Shown: positions 8,741 to 18,138, numbered from the stretch's first letter. The stretch is 54,160 nt of DNA from Saccharibacillus kuerlensis DSM 22868 (GCF_000378145.1 NZ_KB899302.1:1-54160); one strand, 5' to 3'. Program-made: numbers and translations. The notes: generated by a model from the sequence alone, not told the origin.

Positions 8741-9622
8741 ATGCAGATTCAAAAAAGCTTTGAAAAGAAGGAAGCTGAGGTCGGGACGCTGTATTTGGTA
8801 GCAACACCGATCGGTAACCTGGAAGACATGACGTATCGAGCTGTACGTATGCTGCGCGAATGCGAATTGATTGCCGCGGAAGATACCCGACAGACACGCA
8901 AGCTGCTGACTCACTTTGAGATTGTACCCCAAAAGCTGTTCAGCTACCACGAGCATAATAAGGCTGCCAGCGGCCCCGAATTGATACGTTATATAATAGA
9001 AGGAAAAAATCTAGCGCTTGTCAGCGACGCCGGTCTGCCGGCTGTTTCCGACCCCGGATCCGATCTTGTCAAGCTTGCTATAGAGGCCGGAATTCCGGTT
9101 GTGCCTGTACCAGGAGCCAATGCCGCCTTGTCCGCGCTGATCGTCTCAGGGCTGTCTACAGAGCGCTTTACTTTTGCTGGCTTCTTGTCTCGAGAAAACA
9201 AAGATCGCCGAATTGCCCTGGAATCGCTGGGGCGTCTGGAAGGCACACTGCTGTTCTACGAGTCGCCGCACCGAGTCATCAAAACGCTGGAAGCCATGCT
9301 CGAATCATGGGGGCCGAGAAAGGCAGTATTGGCGCGTGAGCTAACCAAACGGCATGAGGAAATTGCCCGCGGGACGCTGGCCGAGCTGTTGGCATTCTTG
9401 AACGAACATCCGCCGATTGGCGAATACTGTATCGCAGTTGAAGGAGAAAGCGCCGAGCAGGCACAAGAACGCAAAGATGCTTGGTGGCAGGAACTGGATC
9501 TGGAGAAACATGTGGTTTACTACGAAGAACAGAAGATGCTTTCTCGGAAAGAGGCTATGAAAAAAGTAGCGGCAGATCGCGGACTGTCCAAGCGGGACGT
9601 TTACAACGCCCTTTTGGATTAA
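8741..9622 (+). CDS. rsmI: 16S rRNA (cytidine1402-2'-O)-methyltransferase
   Basis: A 293-residue tetrapyrrole-methylase-fold enzyme that methylates the ribose of C1402 in the decoding centre of 16S rRNA. The hallmark ATPIGNLED is at 21-29, with AEDTRQTRKLL near 47-57 and VPGANAALSALI near 121-132. The start after GAGGAG at 8741 adds about 15 residues before the conserved GTLYLVATP. It is translationally adjacent to yabB, forming a two-gene RNA-modification unit that ends at a gap shared with the converging abrB gene. Confidence 0.95.
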   Translation: MQIQKSFEKKEAEVGTLYLVATPIGNLEDMTYRAVRMLRECELIAAEDTRQTRKLLTHFEIVPQKLFSYHEHNKAASGPELIRYIIEGKNLALVSDAGLPAVSDPGSDLVKLAIEAGIPVVPVPGANAALSALIVSGLSTERFTFAGFLSRENKDRRIALESLGRLEGTLLFYESPHRVIKTLEAMLESWGPRKAVLARELTKRHEEIARGTLAELLAFLNEHPPIGEYCIAVEGESAEQAQERKDAWWQELDLEKHVVYYEEQKMLSRKEAMKKVAADRGLSKRDVYNALLD

Positions 9623-9634
9623 AACAAAAAAAGG

Positions 9635-9668
9635 CCCCTATGTACCGAAGTCGGACACACAGGGGTGC
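9635..9668 (-). terminator. abrB terminator (minus strand)
   Basis: CCCCTATGT pairs with ACACAGGGG (one mismatch). Read leftward, the stem is followed by CCTTTTTTTG, so it stops abrB transcription. The plus strand has no T-run after the stem. Confidence 0.75.
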
Positions 9669-9789
9669 AAGGAGATATAAAAAAGGTTAGAATTAACATC
9701 GTTAGGCTGCTTGTTGATCCCAGACTGGATCGTTTTTTCTATAATTTCCATTATACCTGATACAGCCTATTTTGCAAAAACAAATTGAT

Positions 9790-10044
9790 TTATTTTGCAA
9801 CCGGAGCAGGAATTTCGGAAACACAATCATAGCAAACAATTTTGCCTTTGAAATAGGTAACGTTATCCGCATTGCCACAGAAAATGCAGGCCGGCTCGTA
9901 TTTTTTCAGCATAATGCGCTCACCATCGACGTAGATTTCCAGTGCATCCTTCTCGCCGATTCCCAATGTACGGCGCAGCTCGATCGGAATAACGACCCGT
10001 CCCAGCTCATCTACTTTTCTTACAATGCCAGTCGATTTCATCAT
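9790..10044 (-). CDS. abrB: AbrB-type transition-state regulator with a four-cysteine tail
   Basis: An 84-residue DNA-binding protein. The N-terminal half (MKSTGIVRKVDELGRVVIP) is the swapped-hairpin SpoVT/AbrB fold and is nearly identical to B. subtilis AbrB, which represses stationary-phase genes. The C-terminal half differs: it carries CIFC and CYDC, a CxxC pair spaced by ~14 residues, a likely zinc knuckle, instead of the B. subtilis dimerisation segment. The start at 10044 is chosen because AGGAGG lies nine bases upstream. Transcription starts from a sigma-A promoter at 10196-10224, leaving a ~145-base leader. Confidence 0.92.
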   Translation of the reverse strand: MMKSTGIVRKVDELGRVVIPIELRRTLGIGEKDALEIYVDGERIMLKKYEPACIFCGNADNVTYFKGKIVCYDCVSEIPAPVAK

Positions 10045-10091
10045 GATAGTATGCCTCCTGAAAATGATCATTATTTAAAAGGTTAGTGGAT

Positions 10092-10116
10092 GTTTGTACA
10101 AACGACAGGACGTCCT
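10092..10116. promoter_or_regulatory. Two adjacent perfect palindromes in the abrB leader
   Basis: GTTTGTACAAAC (10092-10103) and AGGACGTCCT (10107-10116) are both perfect palindromes, three bases apart, between the abrB promoter and its start codon. They could be operators for a dimeric repressor or RNA hairpins. Confidence 0.4.
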
Positions 10117-10195
10117 ATCATTTAGGAAGGAACGACTTGGCTTGGCCATGCATCCATTGTCATTATTCGACATTGTTCTAGCTTTTATGATCCTC

Positions 10196-10224
10196 ATAAT
10201 AACAATGTTTCCCAGAACAGTCAA
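10196..10224 (-). promoter_or_regulatory. abrB sigma-A promoter
   Basis: On the minus strand TTGACT and TATTAT are separated by 17 bases, an excellent sigma-A match, pointing toward abrB. Confidence 0.7.
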
Positions 10225-10360
10225 CCCAGGAAGTCTAAAGATTGCATTAAATTTTGATAAAAAATGAAAAATGTCCGAAATATGTATGGAGAAAACGGTC
10301 AAATACCGTTGAAAACAAAGAATTTAATGAAAAAAAAGACTGAAAAGGATAAATGACTGC

Positions 10361-10389
10361 TTCGACAAAAAAAGACAAAGCTCTAATAT
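10361..10389 (+). promoter_or_regulatory. Candidate promoter for the HD-domain gene
   Basis: TTCGAC, 17 bases, TAATAT, ending 31 bases before the start codon at 10421. The -35 box is imperfect. Confidence 0.5.
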
Positions 10390-10420
10390 AGTTCTATTTC
10401 CGTTTAAAGGAGTGAAATCG

Positions 10421-11722
10421 ATGCCGAATTACATCAAGCCGCTGCGTGAAGAAAAAGTGTTTAAAGACCCGGTGCATAATTATATTCATGTACAGGATCG
10501 TACCATTTGGTCGCTGATCAATACGGTGGAGTTCCAGCGTCTGCGCCGAATCCGGCAGTTGGGCACGACTTATCTGACTTTCCACGGGGCAGAGCACAGC
10601 CGCTTCTCACACTCGCTAGGGGTATACGAAATTACCCGGCGTATCATCTCCCAATTCGAACGCAACAATTACCCGGATTGGCCGGTCGAAGAAAATCTGG
10701 TCGCCATGTGTGCTGCTCTTTTACATGACTTGGGGCACGGACCTTTTTCACACTCCATTGAAGAAGCTTTCCATATGGATCACGAAGAGTGGACCTGTAA
10801 GATCATCTTAGGTGATACCGATGTTAATCGAGTATTGAGCGAGGTGTCAGCAGACCTGCCTGAGCGGGTGGCTTCTGTCATCCGAAAGGACTATGAAAAA
10901 AAGATTGTCGTCAATCTTATTACCAGCCCGCTCGATGCGGACCGAATGGACTATTTACTTCGGGATGCCTATTTTACCGGAGTAGATTACGGGAAAATCG
11001 ATATCGATCGTATTTTGCGAATGCTGCGTCCCTATAATGGAAGAATTGTAGTGAAGGAGTCGGGGATGCACGCAGTCGAAGACTATTTGATGTCCCGCTA
11101 CCAAATGTACTGGCAGGTTTATTTCCATCCGGTTACCCGCAGTTCGGAAATCATTTTAAGACAGATTTTCCGCCGGGCAGGCGAGCTTCACCGTGAAGGT
11201 TATACCTTCGCTTTTCTGCCTCAGCCGCTGCCGGGATTGTTTGAAAATAATCTGACCGTCAAAGAATATCTGAAACTTGACGAATCACTGATCCAAACAA
11301 CGTTTATGCAGTGGAGTGACGAGAAAGATCCGATTCTGAGTGAACTCTGCTGCAGATTCCTGCATCGCAGACTGTATAAGTATGTAGAAGTTGATTCTAT
11401 CGATATAGAGACGATTGATGAGATTCGCAGCAGCTTCGCCAAAGTGGGATTAGATCCGGAATACGATTTTGAAATCGACTTTCCAACCGATTTGCCTTAC
11501 GACGTTTTCCGACCGGACGACCTAAACAGAGGAAGCCGTATTCTCCTGCTGGGAAAACAGGATAAACTGAGAGAAATTTCCGAAGTTTCTGATATCATAA
11601 GGTCGATCAGTGGGCTGCATCGAGGGAAATATCATTTATACTATCCTCATCATAAATTAGCTGCTGTCGCTGCGCAGCTTCCGCCTGAAATTGCTGAAAT
11701 TTTCCCGATTTCGGCGGATTAA
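10421..11722 (+). CDS. HD-domain phosphohydrolase (YwfO-like)
   Basis: A 433-residue metal-dependent phosphohydrolase, the same length as B. subtilis YwfO and with the same opening (EEKVFKDPVHNYIHV, residues 10-24). The HD motif is complete: RFSHSLG (H64), LHDLGHGP (H102, D103), and the distal Asp in SPLDADRMDY. The family includes dNTP triphosphohydrolases and enzymes acting on other phosphorylated nucleotides; substrate is uncertain. The ATG at 10421 has AAAGGAG eight bases upstream; a GTG nine bases earlier overlaps that site and is rejected. In B. subtilis ywfO is elsewhere; here it occupies the slot where metS lies between abrB and tatD. Confidence 0.9.
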   Translation: MPNYIKPLREEKVFKDPVHNYIHVQDRTIWSLINTVEFQRLRRIRQLGTTYLTFHGAEHSRFSHSLGVYEITRRIISQFERNNYPDWPVEENLVAMCAALLHDLGHGPFSHSIEEAFHMDHEEWTCKIILGDTDVNRVLSEVSADLPERVASVIRKDYEKKIVVNLITSPLDADRMDYLLRDAYFTGVDYGKIDIDRILRMLRPYNGRIVVKESGMHAVEDYLMSRYQMYWQVYFHPVTRSSEIILRQIFRRAGELHREGYTFAFLPQPLPGLFENNLTVKEYLKLDESLIQTTFMQWSDEKDPILSELCCRFLHRRLYKYVEVDSIDIETIDEIRSSFAKVGLDPEYDFEIDFPTDLPYDVFRPDDLNRGSRILLLGKQDKLREISEVSDIIRSISGLHRGKYHLYYPHHKLAAVAAQLPPEIAEIFPISAD

Positions 11723-11861
11723 GGACATTTTCAGCGTATTTTAGTCCATTTTGAGAAGCTGTTTTTTGAATAATACAACTTTGGAAAACAGTCAGAAAAA
11801 TGATGAAACCAAGCACACAGCCCTGTGCATAGTTTGATTTTATAAATAGGAGATGGTCAGC

Positions 11862-12629
11862 ATGTTATTCGATACTCATACACATATGGATGCGCCCGAA
11901 TTCGAAGAAGATCGGGATGCGGCGATTGCTCGTGCGGTTGAAGCGGGAGTCGGACGAATGGTCAATATCGGCTTCAACCGGGAAACCATTCCTACAACGT
12001 TGGCATTAGCCGAAAAGTATCCGTTTGTCTACGCGGCAATCGGCTGGCATCCGGTGGATGCAATCGATATGCAGGATGGCGATCTAGAATGGATTGAATC
12101 ACTGTGCAGTCATGAGAAAGTGGTGGCGATCGGCGAAATCGGACTTGATTATCATTGGGATAAATCGCCCAAAGAAATTCAACATCGTGTACTGAGGGAG
12201 CAGATTGCGTTGGCGAAACGGGTCAAGCTGCCTATCGTAATCCATAATCGCGAAGCGCATGAAGATACGATCCGCATCCTCAAGGAAGAGAATGCATCGG
12301 AAGTGGGCGGTATTATGCATGCATTTTCGGGCAGCTGGGAAACGGCTAAAATTTGCCTCGATATGGGCTTCCATCTTTCCTTCGGTGGGCCGGTTACTTT
12401 CAAAAATGCCAAACAGCCCAAAGAAGTGCTCGAGAAGACACCGATGGATCGGCTGTTGATCGAAACAGACTCCCCTTATTTAACGCCGCATCCTTACCGA
12501 GGGAAGAGAAATGAGACCGCTTATGTACGACTCGTGGCTGAGGCCGCTGCCCAACTAAAAGGCGTTTCTTTGGAAGAAATTACCGAATGCACGACGAAAA
12601 ACGCAAATAAACTTTTTGGTATCAGTTAA
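11862..12629 (+). CDS. dcrA: TatD family metal-dependent DNase (YabD/DcrA)
   Basis: A 255-residue TIM-barrel hydrolase, the same length as B. subtilis YabD. Metal ligands are visible: HTH at residues 6-8, the glutamate in AIGEIGLDYHW, His in IVIHNRE and HAFSGS, and the terminal Asp in ETDSPYLTP. TatD proteins degrade DNA from 3' ends and may act in repair. The ATG at 11862 has AGGAG nine bases upstream; an ATG at 11853 directly abuts that site and is rejected. Confidence 0.93.
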   Translation: MLFDTHTHMDAPEFEEDRDAAIARAVEAGVGRMVNIGFNRETIPTTLALAEKYPFVYAAIGWHPVDAIDMQDGDLEWIESLCSHEKVVAIGEIGLDYHWDKSPKEIQHRVLREQIALAKRVKLPIVIHNREAHEDTIRILKEENASEVGGIMHAFSGSWETAKICLDMGFHLSFGGPVTFKNAKQPKEVLEKTPMDRLLIETDSPYLTPHPYRGKRNETAYVRLVAEAAAQLKGVSLEEITECTTKNANKLFGIS

Positions 12630-12751
12630 AAACGGGAGTAAAACCGCCGAAAAAGAGAGTATTTACGAGATATTAACCCCTTTGTTACAAAAAAGAATAG
12701 AAGATTACAAAGTTTTAACCTTTTAGGCTGGAAAACGTGAAAACTGTCGAC

Positions 12752-12781
12752 TTTACAAAGTCCTCTTAAAAAAGCTATTAT
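12752..12781 (+). promoter_or_regulatory. Promoter of the riboswitch-controlled yabE-like gene
   Basis: TTTACA, 18 bases, TATTAT: a good sigma-A promoter that would start transcription about 50 bases before the riboswitch. Confidence 0.6.
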
Positions 12782-12837
12782 CTTGTCAGTGATTAATCCG
12801 GCCGTATGTTCGGTTAATCCGATCAATCATGTACCGT

Positions 12838-13047
12838 CTCGCTGAATCTCCGCCCACCATAACGGAGAACGGGGGAACCCGAAGCGGCATGCCCAACGAA
12901 ATTCGGACCGAGTCCGAAAGAGCTGCCGTGGTCGATTCCTTTCAATTGGGTCTACGGGGTGAATTGAAGGTCTTCTCGCCATGAGCGTAAGAACCGACAT
13001 AGGACGACTCTCTTCGTCCGAACCCGACAGCTAACCTCGTAAGCGTA
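12838..13047 (+). promoter_or_regulatory. Cyclic-di-AMP (ydaO-yuaA) riboswitch
   Basis: The conserved ydaO blocks appear in order: CGCTGAATC (12840-12848), ACGGGGGAACCCGAAG (~12870), GGGGTGAATTGAAGGTCTTC (~12956-12975), and CGAACCCGACAGCTAACCTC plus GTAAGCG (13019-13045). CGCT and AGCG close the P1 stem. This class binds c-di-AMP and usually turns genes off when the ligand is high. It precedes a YabE-like cell-wall protein, a known type of target for this riboswitch, and is followed by a clear terminator (13118-13180), the probable expression platform. Confidence 0.93.
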
Positions 13048-13117
13048 AAATAAGAGAGAGGCAGCCACGCGCCTTATGTTTTCCTCAAATCGTCAACATG
13101 TCGATTTTTTCTAGAGG

Positions 13118-13180
13118 GAAGCCGCGGAAAAGTCCTCTTAAGTTTGCTTAAGTTGATCTTTTCCAGGCTTCTTTTGTTTT
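13118..13180 (+). terminator. Riboswitch expression-platform terminator
   Basis: Nested arms GAAGCC / GGCTTC, GGAAAAG / CTTTTCC and CTTAAG / CTTAAG form a long stem followed by TTTTGTTTT. It lies between the c-di-AMP aptamer and the coding region and is the likely switch between read-through and termination. Confidence 0.85.
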
Positions 13181-13385
13181 AGGCACATATGCCGAGGGAA
13201 CAGCATACATAAGAGTGATTCACGGGCTGGGCTTTAGAACGGGATGAACGTAAAACGACGCAGCCGCAGTGGAATATGTGGAAACATAATCTTTGCACTG
13301 CTCGTTTTACGGAAAAATAGCAAGTAGTCGCGTCAATTTTTCTATGTACGTACTTGACGGCGGGGCTATGGAGGAGGACGGAAGA

Positions 13386-14867
13386 GTGGGAATTTTCACC
13401 AAAGAAGACACCCATGGTTCACGATCATCCAGCATGACTTACGCTTTGCGTTGGAAGCGCCAGAATGGGCTTCAAATTTTGGGTGTCGCATTGTTTGTCG
13501 TCGCACTTGTGACGATGGTGCTGCTCGGGCTGTATGCGCAGGCTGAAAAGCAAATCGTGCTGGTTGTCGACGGAAAAGAACAAGCGCTGAGTACGCACAA
13601 GGGAAGCCTCCAGGAATTCCTGGATGAGCACTCGATCAGCGTTAAGCCTCAAGACGATTTGTCGGTGTCTCTTGGAGCTTCGATTCAGGACGGCGACCGC
13701 ATTGCCATTACAACGGCTCTGCCGGTAACGCTGACAATCGATGAGAAGAGCGAAAAGCGGTTCACAACTGCAAGGACGGTTGGAGCTGCGCTTGAAGGAT
13801 GGAATGTTAAATTAGGTCAATTCGACAAAATCTCTAAGCCTGTCAGCTCGGAACTTCAGAGCGGCGCGGAAGTTGCAATCACGAAGGCCGTTCCGGTTAC
13901 TCTGTCGATCGATGGCAACAGCAAAAAGGCATATACCGCCGAGAAGACGGTTGCCGCTGCGCTTGAAGGATGGGATATTGAATTTGGCGATCACGATAAA
14001 ATTTCGACACCGTTGAACTCGGCAATTGAACCGGACAGCAAGATTATTATCAAGACAGCTATTCCGGTTAAGCTGAAAGTCGGCGAAGAAACGAAGGAAG
14101 CTTATACGACTGCAAGAACGGTAGAGGATGTTCTGGCCGATCAAGGAATCACACTCGGAGAACATGATAAAGTGTATCCGGGAGGATCGAATCCGCTGAC
14201 AGAAAACATGAGTGTGGCGGTACACCGGATCAACAAGTTCACTGTCGATCAGGAAGTTAAGATTCCATACCAGACGATTAAAAAAGAAGACTCGTCCCTG
14301 CTTAAAGGCAAGACCAAAACGATTCAGTCCGGCGTCGAAGGCGTCGTGGTACAAACAATCGAGAAGGTCTACCGAAATGGCGAGTACGTTACGAAATATA
14401 TGGTCGACAAGAAAGTCAAAACCGAAAAACGTGATGAAATCATTGCGGTCGGTACGAAAGAGCCAGTAGTCGAGAAGACCTTTGCACCAGCTGCGGCTGC
14501 CAAAAAGTCTGCACCGGCTACAAAAGCGACTTCGTCGAGTTCATCCAGCAGCAAAGGATTCGAATACAAGACCGTATTGACCGGCGTGTCTGCCACGGCT
14601 TATTCTTCGGAACAGCCAGGGATCGGAACGCGTACAGCAACGGGTACAACGGTAACCGAAGGTCGTACAATTGCTGTCGATCCGAACGTGATTCCGCTCG
14701 GATGGTGGGTCTATATTGAAGGATACGGCTACCGCAAAGCGGAAGACACAGGCGGCGCCATCAAAGGCAAGAAGATCGATATGTATTACAATAAGCTCAG
14801 CACGGCACTCAATTTCGGCCGTAAATCCGGTTTGACTATTTATGTGATCGGACCGAATAAGCCATAA
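13386..14867 (+). CDS. yabE: YabE-like cell-wall protein (DUF348 repeats, G5, 3D domain)
   Basis: A 493-residue secreted or membrane-anchored protein related to resuscitation-promoting factors. A cytoplasmic tail is followed by one membrane segment (~31-50), four DUF348-type repeats (~55-98, 115-155, 171-213, 227-265), a G5 domain (~283-360), a Lys/Ala/Ser linker (~367-390), and a 3D domain with its three aspartates (D432, D454, D465), a probable peptidoglycan-cleaving module. The GTG at 13386 is preferred because GGAGGA lies about nine bases upstream; an ATG at 13368 is possible. Expression is under the c-di-AMP riboswitch, tying wall remodelling to c-di-AMP level. Confidence 0.9.
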   Translation: MGIFTKEDTHGSRSSSMTYALRWKRQNGLQILGVALFVVALVTMVLLGLYAQAEKQIVLVVDGKEQALSTHKGSLQEFLDEHSISVKPQDDLSVSLGASIQDGDRIAITTALPVTLTIDEKSEKRFTTARTVGAALEGWNVKLGQFDKISKPVSSELQSGAEVAITKAVPVTLSIDGNSKKAYTAEKTVAAALEGWDIEFGDHDKISTPLNSAIEPDSKIIIKTAIPVKLKVGEETKEAYTTARTVEDVLADQGITLGEHDKVYPGGSNPLTENMSVAVHRINKFTVDQEVKIPYQTIKKEDSSLLKGKTKTIQSGVEGVVVQTIEKVYRNGEYVTKYMVDKKVKTEKRDEIIAVGTKEPVVEKTFAPAAAAKKSAPATKATSSSSSSSKGFEYKTVLTGVSATAYSSEQPGIGTRTATGTTVTEGRTIAVDPNVIPLGWWVYIEGYGYRKAEDTGGAIKGKKIDMYYNKLSTALNFGRKSGLTIYVIGPNKP

Positions 14868-14879
14868 ATTTATTCTTGC

Positions 14880-14922
14880 AAAAGGGCTGGACAGACCTTA
14901 AAGGGATGTCCGGCCCTTTCTT
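14880..14922 (+). terminator. Terminator after the yabE-like gene
   Basis: AAAGGGCTGGACA and TGTCCGGCCCTTT form a long stem followed by CTTTCG. Confidence 0.85.
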
Positions 14923-14937
14923 TCGTCGAAGCGGACG

Positions 14938-14967
14938 TTTACGCTGGCGGCCGCAGGGTGGTATACT
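14938..14967 (+). promoter_or_regulatory. Candidate rnmV promoter
   Basis: TTTACG, 18 bases, TATACT; transcription would begin near 14974, just ahead of the hairpin at 14989. Confidence 0.5.
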
Positions 14968-14988
14968 CAACAATATAGGAACACAATC

Positions 14989-15020
14989 AAAGAAGAGGAG
15001 GTTCTCCTCTTCTTTTTGTT
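14989..15020 (+). terminator. Terminator-like hairpin in the rnmV leader
   Basis: AAAGAAGAGGAG pairs perfectly with CTCCTCTTCTTT across a GTT loop and is followed by TTGTT. It lies between the predicted rnmV promoter and the rnmV start codon, so it may act as an attenuator rather than a gene-end terminator. Confidence 0.65.
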
Positions 15021-15043
15021 ATGAGAGGCGAGGGAGAAGAATC

Positions 15044-16479
<1,436 letters not shown>

Positions 16480-16509
16480 AACGCAGCCTTTTCCCAAAAA
16501 AATCCCCCG

Positions 16510-16539
16510 TTGACAAGGCTGAAATGGTATTGATATAAT
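16510..16539 (+). promoter_or_regulatory. veg promoter, upstream copy
   Basis: TTGACA, 18 bases, TATAAT: both hexamers are perfect sigma-A consensus. Confidence 0.85.
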
Positions 16540-16551
16540 GATTAATTCAAC

Positions 16552-16580
16552 TTGACAAGAACCTCTCAAAATGTTACAAT
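16552..16580 (+). promoter_or_regulatory. veg promoter, downstream copy
   Basis: TTGACA, 17 bases, TACAAT, starting 13 bases after the first promoter; the layout resembles the strong tandem veg promoters of B. subtilis. Confidence 0.9.
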
Positions 16581-16609
16581 TGAGTGTATGAGAGAGGTGG
16601 TTGAGAAGA

Positions 16610-16888
16610 ATGGCAAATCAAACGCTATCGGATATCAAACGCAGTCTCGACGCTCATGTAGGACATCGTATCATGCTCCGTGCCAATGGAGGCCGGCGCA
16701 AGACGGTTGAGCAAACCGGAGTCCTCGAAGGAACTTACCCGGCGGTATTTACCGTCATGTTGGAAGAAGAGGCCGAACATGCTTCAGGCCGTGTATCGTA
16801 TAGTTATGCTGATGTTTTGACCGAGACGGTTGAGCTTTCGCTTGTAGAAGACGATTCGGCAACCCCGATCGCCTATGCCAGCGTCTGA
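16610..16888 (+). CDS. veg: Veg protein
   Basis: A 92-residue cytoplasmic protein; in B. subtilis Veg promotes biofilm matrix gene expression through the SinR system. The family core SDIKRSLD (~6-13), ANGGRRKT (~27-34) and SYSYADVLTETVEL are intact. The ATG at 16610 (MANQTL) is chosen because GAGAGGTGG lies nine bases upstream. It is driven by two consensus promoters and closed by a hairpin, so it is a monocistronic, highly expressed unit. The small spore protein gene sspF that follows veg in Bacillus is absent. Confidence 0.95.
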   Translation: MANQTLSDIKRSLDAHVGHRIMLRANGGRRKTVEQTGVLEGTYPAVFTVMLEEEAEHASGRVSYSYADVLTETVELSLVEDDSATPIAYASV

Positions 16889-16904
16889 TCAGCACGTTTT
16901 CTAA

Positions 16905-16940
16905 GAAGGCGGTTTTCGCTTACGCGAAGGCCGCCTTTGT
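16905..16940 (+). terminator. veg terminator
   Basis: AAGGCGG and CCGCCTT, with TTCGC / GCGAA inside, form a strong stem; the tail TTTGTTCGTTCTT is only moderately T-rich. Confidence 0.75.
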
Positions 16941-17065
16941 TCGTTCTTCTGGAGACTGTTCAACAGCATGGAAATAGACTTCGTATCGGATTTTGCATAT
17001 AATAGCAGAAGTCATTTAGAGAGGGCAGCCGGAATTCCGGCCAGAATGCAGGGGCGGTGGAAAGC

Positions 17066-17920
17066 TTGTACATTTACGAAAAAGCGCCAGCGAAGATCAA
17101 TTTGATGCTGGACGTTTTACATAAACGCAATGATGGATTTCACGAAGTGGAAATGATCATGACGATGGTCGATCTGGCAGATCGACTGACACTTAGCAAT
17201 TCCGGTACCGGCCGGATTTCATTATCAAGTCAATCGGGATATATTCCGCTGGATGATAAAAACTTGGCAGTAAAAGCGGCTCGTTTGCTTAAGCAGCGCT
17301 TTGGTGTCAACCGCGGTGTGCATATGCATCTGGAAAAGCGTATTCCGGTAGCAGCTGGCCTGGCAGGCGGAAGCAGTGATGCCGCTGCCGCTCTGCGCGG
17401 CTTGAACCGGCTGTGGGAGCTTGGGCTGTCTATGACGGAGCTGGAGGAGCTGGGAGCGGAGCTCGGTTCTGACGTTCCGTTCTGTGTACGCGGAGGAACC
17501 GCGCTGGCCACAGGCCGGGGCGAGAAGCTGGAAACGATCCCGAATCCGCCGCGCTGCTGGGTAGTCCTGGCGAAGCCGCCAATTAACGTGTCGACAGCGG
17601 ACGTATACGGCGGTCTGAAGGCGGCAGAGATCGCGGTACATCCTTCAGCTTCGGGCATGAGAGAAGCGCTGGAGCAGGGGTCGTTCAACCGCGTCTGCGC
17701 CGGTCTCGGGAATGTCCTGGAGGATGTGACCTTGAATCTGTATCCGGATGTGCGGAGGCTCAAAGAAATCATGGAGCAACTGGGCTCGGACGGTGTATTA
17801 ATGTCCGGGAGCGGCCCGACAGTATTCGGACTTGTGGCGAAGGAAGAGAAAGCCAAAAGAATCTGTAACGGGCTTAGAGGCTTCTGCGAAGAAGTATATG
17901 CGGTAAGAACGCTGGGATAG
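17066..17920 (+). CDS. ispE: 4-(cytidine 5'-diphospho)-2-C-methyl-D-erythritol kinase
   Basis: GHMP kinase of the MEP isoprenoid pathway, phosphorylating CDP-methylerythritol. The 284-residue protein has the ATP-binding loop [15 protein letters not shown] (~93-107) and the C-terminal [10 protein letters not shown]. The TTG at 17066 is chosen: the protein then begins (M)[12 protein letters not shown], aligning with B. subtilis IspE, and GGGGCGGTG lies seven bases upstream. A GTG at 17057 sits inside that site. It presumably has its own promoter in the 125 bases after the veg terminator. Confidence 0.95.
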   Translation: MYIYEKAPAKINLMLDVLHKRNDGFHEVEMIMTMVDLADRLTLSNSGTGRISLSSQSGYIPLDDKNLAVKAARLLKQRFGVNRGVHMHLEKRIPVAAGLAGGSSDAAAALRGLNRLWELGLSMTELEELGAELGSDVPFCVRGGTALATGRGEKLETIPNPPRCWVVLAKPPINVSTADVYGGLKAAEIAVHPSASGMREALEQGSFNRVCAGLGNVLEDVTLNLYPDVRRLKEIMEQLGSDGVLMSGSGPTVFGLVAKEEKAKRICNGLRGFCEEVYAVRTLG

Positions 17921-18016
17921 AGGCGGCATAGGCAAAATCAGCGCTCCACCGAAAATCGTATTCGATGTTTGATAAAATAGATCAGAAGCGTTTAAGAATT
18001 TTAGGGAAAGAAAACC

Positions 18017-18046
18017 AGCCGGTGGAATAACTCCGGCTTATTTTTC
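18017..18046 (+). terminator. ispE terminator
   Basis: AGCCGG and CCGGCT around a 10-base loop, followed by TATTTTTCTT. Confidence 0.8.
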
Positions 18047-18051
18047 TTGAT

Positions 18052-18138
18052 TTTGTTCGCTTTTGGGATATTTTATCAAACATTCACATATACAAATACG
18101 TACAAAAGTGATATATTTTTTATAAAATATTCGGATTT
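18052..18138 (+). promoter_or_regulatory. purR control region with candidate PurBoxes
   Basis: ATATTCGGATTT (18127-18138) is the reverse of a CCGAA-type PurBox, and TTGTTCGCTTTT (18053-18064) is a weaker similar box. In B. subtilis PurR represses its own gene through such boxes. The AT-rich DNA between holds no clear -35/-10 pair. Confidence 0.4.

Noticed and set aside
14876-15043. Upstream extension of the rnmV frame
   Set aside because: It would read through a clear terminator and a leader hairpin, and RNase M5 proteins begin at MIKEVIVVEGRDD.
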